A DNA stretch of 64,000 bases. Origin: Hymenobacter sp. H14-R3. Its GTDB lineage: Bacteria > Bacteroidota > Bacteroidia > Cytophagales > Hymenobacteraceae. The position numbers and the translations under genes are program-made. Below the pieces are notes generated by a model that saw only the letters and a program-made list of their open reading frames with translations, made no database searches and had not been told where the DNA came from. How positions within the stretch are numbered: the stretch's first letter is position 1; each line of letters opens with the position of its first letter. Location: assembly GCF_030063445.1 (NCBI RefSeq), contig NZ_JASITD010000010.1, positions 62,001 through 126,000 on the forward strand, given 5' to 3'. Below, one piece after another: positions 59,678 to 64,000 of this stretch.

Positions 59678-61759
59678 ATGATTCAAAAACTACGTACTTG
59701 GAGTTCTGCGGTGGTAGGAGTGCTGGGGCTGTTGGGCCCGGTAGCCAGCCAGGCGCAGCAGGCCGGCGCGCAGCCGGTGGTTATCAAATTTGGCAAGCCC
59801 GAGCTGGCCGATTTTGCCGCCAAAAACTTTGTGGGCGACAGCGCCGCCGCGGCCGTGGTGCTCTACGACTTTGGCACGGCGCGCTTCACGCTCAACGGCC
59901 TCAGCTTTCAGATGGAAACGGAGCGCACCACGCGCATTAAGATTCTCAAAAAAGCGGGCTACGAATACGCCACCGTGGAGATTCCGCTGTACCACCGCAA
60001 TGGGAGCGAGGAGAAGGTAACGAACCTTAAGGGCTTCACCTACAACGTGGTAGATGGTAAGGTGGAGAAGGTGAAGCTGGAGAGCGCCAACATGTTTACC
60101 GAGGAGCGCAACCAGAACAACCGGGTGCGCAAGTTTACGCTGCCTGGCGTGCGCGAAGGGGCCATTATCGAGTATTCGTACTCCGTAACGTCGGACTTCC
60201 TCTTCAACTTCCAGCCCTGGACGTTTCAGCGCGACATCCCCACGCGCTGGAGCGAGTTTCGGGCCACCATTCCCGAGTACTTCACCTACAAGATGCTGAT
60301 GCAGGGCTACGAGCCCCTGGCCCTGCAAACCCAGGAAGAAGTAAGCACGCAGTTTACGGCCACCGAGCGCGTGCAGCGCGCCGATGGCGTAACAATAGGC
60401 GGGGGCGTAACGAGCCACTCGGCCAGTTCTACGGAAACCATTCAGGCGCGGGCCACCAACTACCACTGGGCCATGCAAAACGTGCCCGCCCTGCGCGAAG
60501 AGCCCTTTATGACCACCCCACGCGACTACGTGGCGCGCCTCGATTTTGAGCTGGCCGGCGAGCGCATGCCGGGCGGCGCGTACCAAAACCGCTCGGGCGG
60601 CTGGCAAAAAATCAACTCCGAGCTGATGGCCCACGAGGAGTTTGGCCTGCTGCTCGAACGGGCCGGGTTTCTGAAAGAAGCCCTGCACGTGCTGGCCATT
60701 CAGCACCCCGACCCGGCCGCCCGCGCCGCCGCCGTGCGCACCCTGGTGCAGCAAACTGTGAAGTACGACGGCACCAACCGCCTGCTGGCCAGCGGCTCGC
60801 TCAAGCACACCTGGGAGCAGCACCGCGGCAACTCGGCCGATGTGAACCTGCTGCTCATTGCGGCCCTGCGCCAGGCCGGGCTGCCCGCCCAGCCGGTGGT
60901 GCTGAGCACCCGCACCCACGGCCGCATCAACGAGAGCTTCCCGCTGCTAGAGCAGTATAACTACGTGGTGGGCCTGCTGCCGCTGGCTGACAGCACTGAG
61001 CTGCTGCTCGATGCCACCGAGCCGCTGCTGCCCTGCGGCATGCTGCCCGCGCGCTGCCTCAGCCAGCTGGGCCGCCTGGTGGCCGCCAGGGAGCAGCCCG
61101 GCCGCTGGGTAACGCTGGCCCCCAAGCAGCACCACAATCACTTTCAGAACATTAAAATGGCGGTGGACGACCAGGGCAACCTCACGGGCGAGGTGCACGA
61201 GGAGCACGGCGGCTACGCGGGGGCCTTGGCCCGCGAGGAATTGCAGGCGCTGGGTGAGAAAAAATACGTGAGCCAGCTCACCACCCGGCACCCCAGCTGG
61301 GAAGTGCCCAGCTACAAGTTTGCGGCCGTGGGCGAAGTGGCTCAGCCGCTGGCCCTCACCTATGCGCTGCGCCAGCCGGCCAGCACGCCCGGCACGGCCC
61401 AGGAGATTTACGTGAGCCCATTGGCCTCGTTTGGCGAAGGGCGCAACCCGTTTCACCACGCCGTGCGCACGTACCCCGTCGATTTTGGCGCACCCACCCA
61501 GGACGTTATTATGCTGACGCTGACCCTGCCGGCCGGCTACACCGCCGAGCTGCCCAAGCCCGCCGTGGTAGACCTGCCCGACCACGGCGGGCGCTACATG
61601 TATTCGGCCAGCAGCACCACGCCCGGCACGGTGCAGCTCATGAGCCGCCTCGTGCTCAACAAGGCCGTGTACGGCGCTGAGGAATACGCCAACCTGCGCG
61701 AATTCTACCGCCTGGCCCTGGCCAAGCAGTCGGAGGCACTGGTTCTGAAAAAAATCTAA
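59678..61759 (+). CDS. DUF3857-domain exported protein with degenerate transglutaminase domain, tandem copy 1
   Basis: 693 residues. A signal peptide (about 1-27) is followed by the DUF3857 domain (FGKPELADFAAKNFVGDSAA to NFQPWTFQRDIPTRWSEFRATIPEYF), a middle domain resembling the transglutaminase core, and a C-terminal beta region. In the middle domain the segment HRGNSADVNLLLIAALRQAG has Ser (S386) where transglutaminases have the catalytic Cys, and YNYVVG has Tyr for the catalytic His, while LDATEP keeps the Asp. It is probably not a protease or cross-linker. The next gene is a paralogue. Cell-surface or periplasmic role unknown. Confidence 0.85.
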   Translation: MIQKLRTWSSAVVGVLGLLGPVASQAQQAGAQPVVIKFGKPELADFAAKNFVGDSAAAAVVLYDFGTARFTLNGLSFQMETERTTRIKILKKAGYEYATVEIPLYHRNGSEEKVTNLKGFTYNVVDGKVEKVKLESANMFTEERNQNNRVRKFTLPGVREGAIIEYSYSVTSDFLFNFQPWTFQRDIPTRWSEFRATIPEYFTYKMLMQGYEPLALQTQEEVSTQFTATERVQRADGVTIGGGVTSHSASSTETIQARATNYHWAMQNVPALREEPFMTTPRDYVARLDFELAGERMPGGAYQNRSGGWQKINSELMAHEEFGLLLERAGFLKEALHVLAIQHPDPAARAAAVRTLVQQTVKYDGTNRLLASGSLKHTWEQHRGNSADVNLLLIAALRQAGLPAQPVVLSTRTHGRINESFPLLEQYNYVVGLLPLADSTELLLDATEPLLPCGMLPARCLSQLGRLVAAREQPGRWVTLAPKQHHNHFQNIKMAVDDQGNLTGEVHEEHGGYAGALAREELQALGEKKYVSQLTTRHPSWEVPSYKFAAVGEVAQPLALTYALRQPASTPGTAQEIYVSPLASFGEGRNPFHHAVRTYPVDFGAPTQDVIMLTLTLPAGYTAELPKPAVVDLPDHGGRYMYSASSTTPGTVQLMSRLVLNKAVYGAEEYANLREFYRLALAKQSEALVLKKI

Positions 61760-61812
61760 TTACGGCCCGCCGCGCCCCGGCCGGGGTGGGCGGGTATTTC
61801 TGCTGAGTATGT

Positions 61813-63903
61813 ATGATGGGAGTAGTGCGTTGGCCGGGGCAAGCCCTGGCGGGGTTGGGTATGATACTGTTAATGAATGGGTTGCCTGCTAGTTGCTGGG
61901 CGCAGACCCACGTGCCGCCCGCGGCGTTTAAGGGCCCGCCCCCGGTGCGCTTCGGCCAGCCCGAGGCAGCCGATTTCGAGGCCAAAAACTTCGTGGCCGA
62001 CAGCGGCGCGGCGGCCGTGGTGCTCTGCGACTACGGCACCTCGCGCTTTGCCAGCCCGGGCGGCGAAATGTGCGTGATTCACGAGCGCGTGGTGCGCCTC
62101 AAGATTCTTAAAAAAGCCGGCTACGACTACGCCACCGTAGAAGTGCCGCTTTACCACCGCGACGAGAACAAGGAGAAGCTGAGCAACCTGCGCGGCTTCA
62201 CCTACGTGCGCGGGGCCGATGGCAAAATCTTGAGAACCAAGCTCGACGACGCCGGCGTGTTTGTGGAGAAGCGCACCGACCGGGTGAATGTGCAAAAGTT
62301 TACGCTGCCCGCCGTGCAGGAAGGCGCCGTGGTGGAGTACGCCTACACCATCACCTCGTCGATGCTGAGCGACTACCCCGGCTGGACGTTTCAGCGCGAC
62401 ATTCCCACGCGCTGGAGCGAGTACCGCTTCAGCTACCCCATGCCCTACCGCTACAAGATGCTGTACCACGGCTACGTGCCGCTGGCTACCAGCGAGGAGA
62501 GCACTGGCTCGGTGGCGCTGATACTCACGCGCCGGGCCGAATTTGGGGCGGGCGCGGGCATCGACGTGGGCAGCACCGGTGTGAGCATGACTACCGAGCA
62601 GCACCGCCTGATAGTGCGCAACGCGCCCGCCGTGCGCGCCGAGCCCTACATCACGACCCCCGACGACTACCTGACGCGCATCACCTGCGAGCTGGCCGGC
62701 ATTCAGTGGCCCGAGGAGCAATACCGCGACCTGGCCGATAGCTGGCCCAAAAAGAACGGCCTGCTGCTCAAGCACGAGGAATTTGGGCTGGTGCTGAACC
62801 ACGCCGGCTTTTTGGCCGATGTGGTGCGCCCCGCCGTGCAGGCCAACCCCGACCCGGCCGCCCGCGCCGCCGCCGTGCGCGCCCTGGTGCTGCAAGCCGT
62901 GAAGTACGACGGCAGCCCGCGCCTGCTCACCAGTGGCTCGCTCAAGCACACCTGGGAGCAGCGCCGCGGCAACTCGGCCGATGTGAACCTGCTGCTGGTG
63001 GCCGCCCTGCGCCAGGCCGGCCTGGTGGCCCAGCCTCTGCTGCTAAGCACCCGCGCCCACGGCTACGTGAGCCAGGAATACCCGCTGCTCGACCAGTTCA
63101 ACTACGTGCTGGCCGCCGTGGAGCTGCCCGGCGGCCACGACCTGCTGCTCGACGCCACCGAGCCACTGCTCACCGCCGACGCCCTGCCGCTGCGCTGCCT
63201 CAACAAAATCGGCCACACGGTGCCCGCCGAGGGCGAGGGCCGCTGGGTGAGCCTTGCGCCCAGCCTGCGCTACACGCATTACCAGGAAGTGAAAATGACC
63301 CTCGACGCCCAGGGTGGCCTAACCAGCCAGGCGCGCGAAGACTTTGGCGGCTACGCCGGCCTGGCCGCCCGCGAAAAGCTGGCCCAGTTGGGCGAGAAAA
63401 AATTTGCCGCCGAGCTGGCCAGCGAGCACCCCAGCTGGGAAATGCCCAGCTACCAGCTGAGCGGCACCACCAACCTGGGCCAGCCCCTGAGCATCAGCTA
63501 CACCCTGCGCCAGCCGGCCGAAACGGCCACTACGGCCGAGGAGCTGTACGTCAAGCCGTTGGCCACGTTTAGCGAGGATAGCAACCCGTTTCAGCTGGCC
63601 GAGCGCAGCTTCCCAGTCGATTTTGGGATGTTGCGCCAGGAGGTTATCAGCCTCACCCTGACCCTGCCGGCCGGCTACACTGCCGAGCTGCCCAAGCCCA
63701 CCACGCTGGCCCTGCCCGACCAGGGCGGCCGCTACGTGTACGCGGCCAGCAGCCCCGCGCCCGGCACGGTGCAGCTCCTCAGCCGCCTCACCCTCGACAA
63801 GCCCGTGTACAGCGCCCAGGAATACCACGCCCTGCGCGAGCTCTACCGCCAGATGCTGGCCAAGCAGGCCGAGGCCCTGGTTATAAAAAAGGCCGGTAGT
63901 TGA
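61813..63903 (+). CDS. DUF3857-domain exported protein with degenerate transglutaminase domain, tandem copy 2
   Basis: 696 residues, paralogous to the gene 53 bases upstream. Same order: signal peptide (about 1-31), DUF3857 domain (VRFGQPEAADFEAKNFVADS to DYPGWTFQRDIPTRWSEYRF), and a transglutaminase-like part with RRGNSADVNLLLVAALRQAG (S388 in place of Cys) and QFNYVLAAV (Tyr in place of His), LLLDATEP. N-termini and a central loop differ most between copies, strands least. Either of two adjacent ATG codons (61813, 61816) may start. Function unknown; close spacing suggests co-expression. Confidence 0.85.
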   Translation: MMGVVRWPGQALAGLGMILLMNGLPASCWAQTHVPPAAFKGPPPVRFGQPEAADFEAKNFVADSGAAAVVLCDYGTSRFASPGGEMCVIHERVVRLKILKKAGYDYATVEVPLYHRDENKEKLSNLRGFTYVRGADGKILRTKLDDAGVFVEKRTDRVNVQKFTLPAVQEGAVVEYAYTITSSMLSDYPGWTFQRDIPTRWSEYRFSYPMPYRYKMLYHGYVPLATSEESTGSVALILTRRAEFGAGAGIDVGSTGVSMTTEQHRLIVRNAPAVRAEPYITTPDDYLTRITCELAGIQWPEEQYRDLADSWPKKNGLLLKHEEFGLVLNHAGFLADVVRPAVQANPDPAARAAAVRALVLQAVKYDGSPRLLTSGSLKHTWEQRRGNSADVNLLLVAALRQAGLVAQPLLLSTRAHGYVSQEYPLLDQFNYVLAAVELPGGHDLLLDATEPLLTADALPLRCLNKIGHTVPAEGEGRWVSLAPSLRYTHYQEVKMTLDAQGGLTSQAREDFGGYAGLAAREKLAQLGEKKFAAELASEHPSWEMPSYQLSGTTNLGQPLSISYTLRQPAETATTAEELYVKPLATFSEDSNPFQLAERSFPVDFGMLRQEVISLTLTLPAGYTAELPKPTTLALPDQGGRYVYAASSPAPGTVQLLSRLTLDKPVYSAQEYHALRELYRQMLAKQAEALVIKKAGS

Positions 63904-63937
63904 GAGGTTCGAGAAAAGGTGCTCAAGAGCCAAAAGG

Positions 63938-64000
63938 AACGTCATGCAGACCGCAGGGAAGTATCTCACTCGCACCGTTAAACGGTTCGGGAGAAGCGAG
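63938..64000. repeat. AACGTCATGC-type palindrome (family B), cut by the window end
   Basis: GAACGTCATGCAGACCGCAG followed by GAAGTATCTCACTCGC fits the left arm of the family; an inner pair (CTCGC...GCGAG region with CCGTTAAACGG) suggests the stem, but the right arm lies beyond base 64000. Confidence 0.55.

Noticed and set aside
1..64000. CRISPR arrays, tRNA or rRNA genes, prophage
   Set aside because: No regularly spaced direct repeats with unique spacers, no cloverleaf-like sequence with T-loop GTTCGA in a suitable setting, and no phage structural or integrase genes were found by reading.

Overview
The window reads as chromosomal DNA of a GC-rich member of the Bacteroidota, most likely a Hymenobacter or close relative in the Cytophagales. 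The grounds are: a SusC/SusD pair with its own ECF sigma and FecR anti-sigma factor; a PorZ protein of the type IX secretion system; DUF3857, DUF4136 and FKBP lipoprotein families typical of the phylum; the Bacteroidota promoter hexamer TAnnTTTG ahead of several genes; and weak or absent Shine-Dalgarno sites. No rRNA, tRNA, CRISPR array, intact insertion sequence or prophage was recognised.

Layout. 1-13 kb: an EamA transporter cut by the window edge, a Fur-type regulator, envelope and glycan genes (GT39, a flippase-like LPG-synthase membrane protein, a YdjC deacetylase, GT2), then the rod-shape pair pbp2 and rodA, and two convergent, overlapping multi-pass membrane proteins. 13-29.5 kb: housekeeping genes (ferredoxin, thymidine kinase, porZ, recO, two FKBP prolyl isomerases, nrnA, ndk, a BCS1-like AAA ATPase, a nucleoside permease, sod, tadA, aspS). 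30.5-41 kb: a compact polysaccharide utilisation locus on the minus strand (ECF sigma, FecR, SusC with STN domain, SusD, an internally deleted GH3 remnant, an intact GH3 beta-glucosidase). 41-50.3 kb: a minus-strand complex I operon nuoA-B-C-D-E-(coiled-coil protein)-F-G-H-I-J, ending at a terminator without nuoK-N. 50.3-54.8 kb: an accessory zone with a DUF4136 lipoprotein, decayed AraC and acyltransferase genes, a histidine phosphatase and an AT-rich island of four small genes. 54.9-64 kb: an ABC exporter, two tandem secreted coiled-coil proteins, an MFS transporter and two tandem DUF3857 proteins.

The strongest non-genic signal is the number and variety of palindromic repeats between genes. 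At least three families occur: about seven copies of a GTCATGCTGA...GCATCT palindrome (one with perfect 61-base arms), about five copies of a GGTAAGCTT...GCTTGCCG palindrome, and five loci built of seven-base tandem units. They repeatedly touch stop codons and occupy most of the roomier junctions inside the complex I operon, so they are probably transcribed and could affect mRNA processing or relative expression. The other notable items are the coiled-coil gene between nuoE and nuoF, the GH3 deletion derivative, the AT-rich island of possible immunity-type genes, and the DUF3857 pair lacking the transglutaminase Cys and His.
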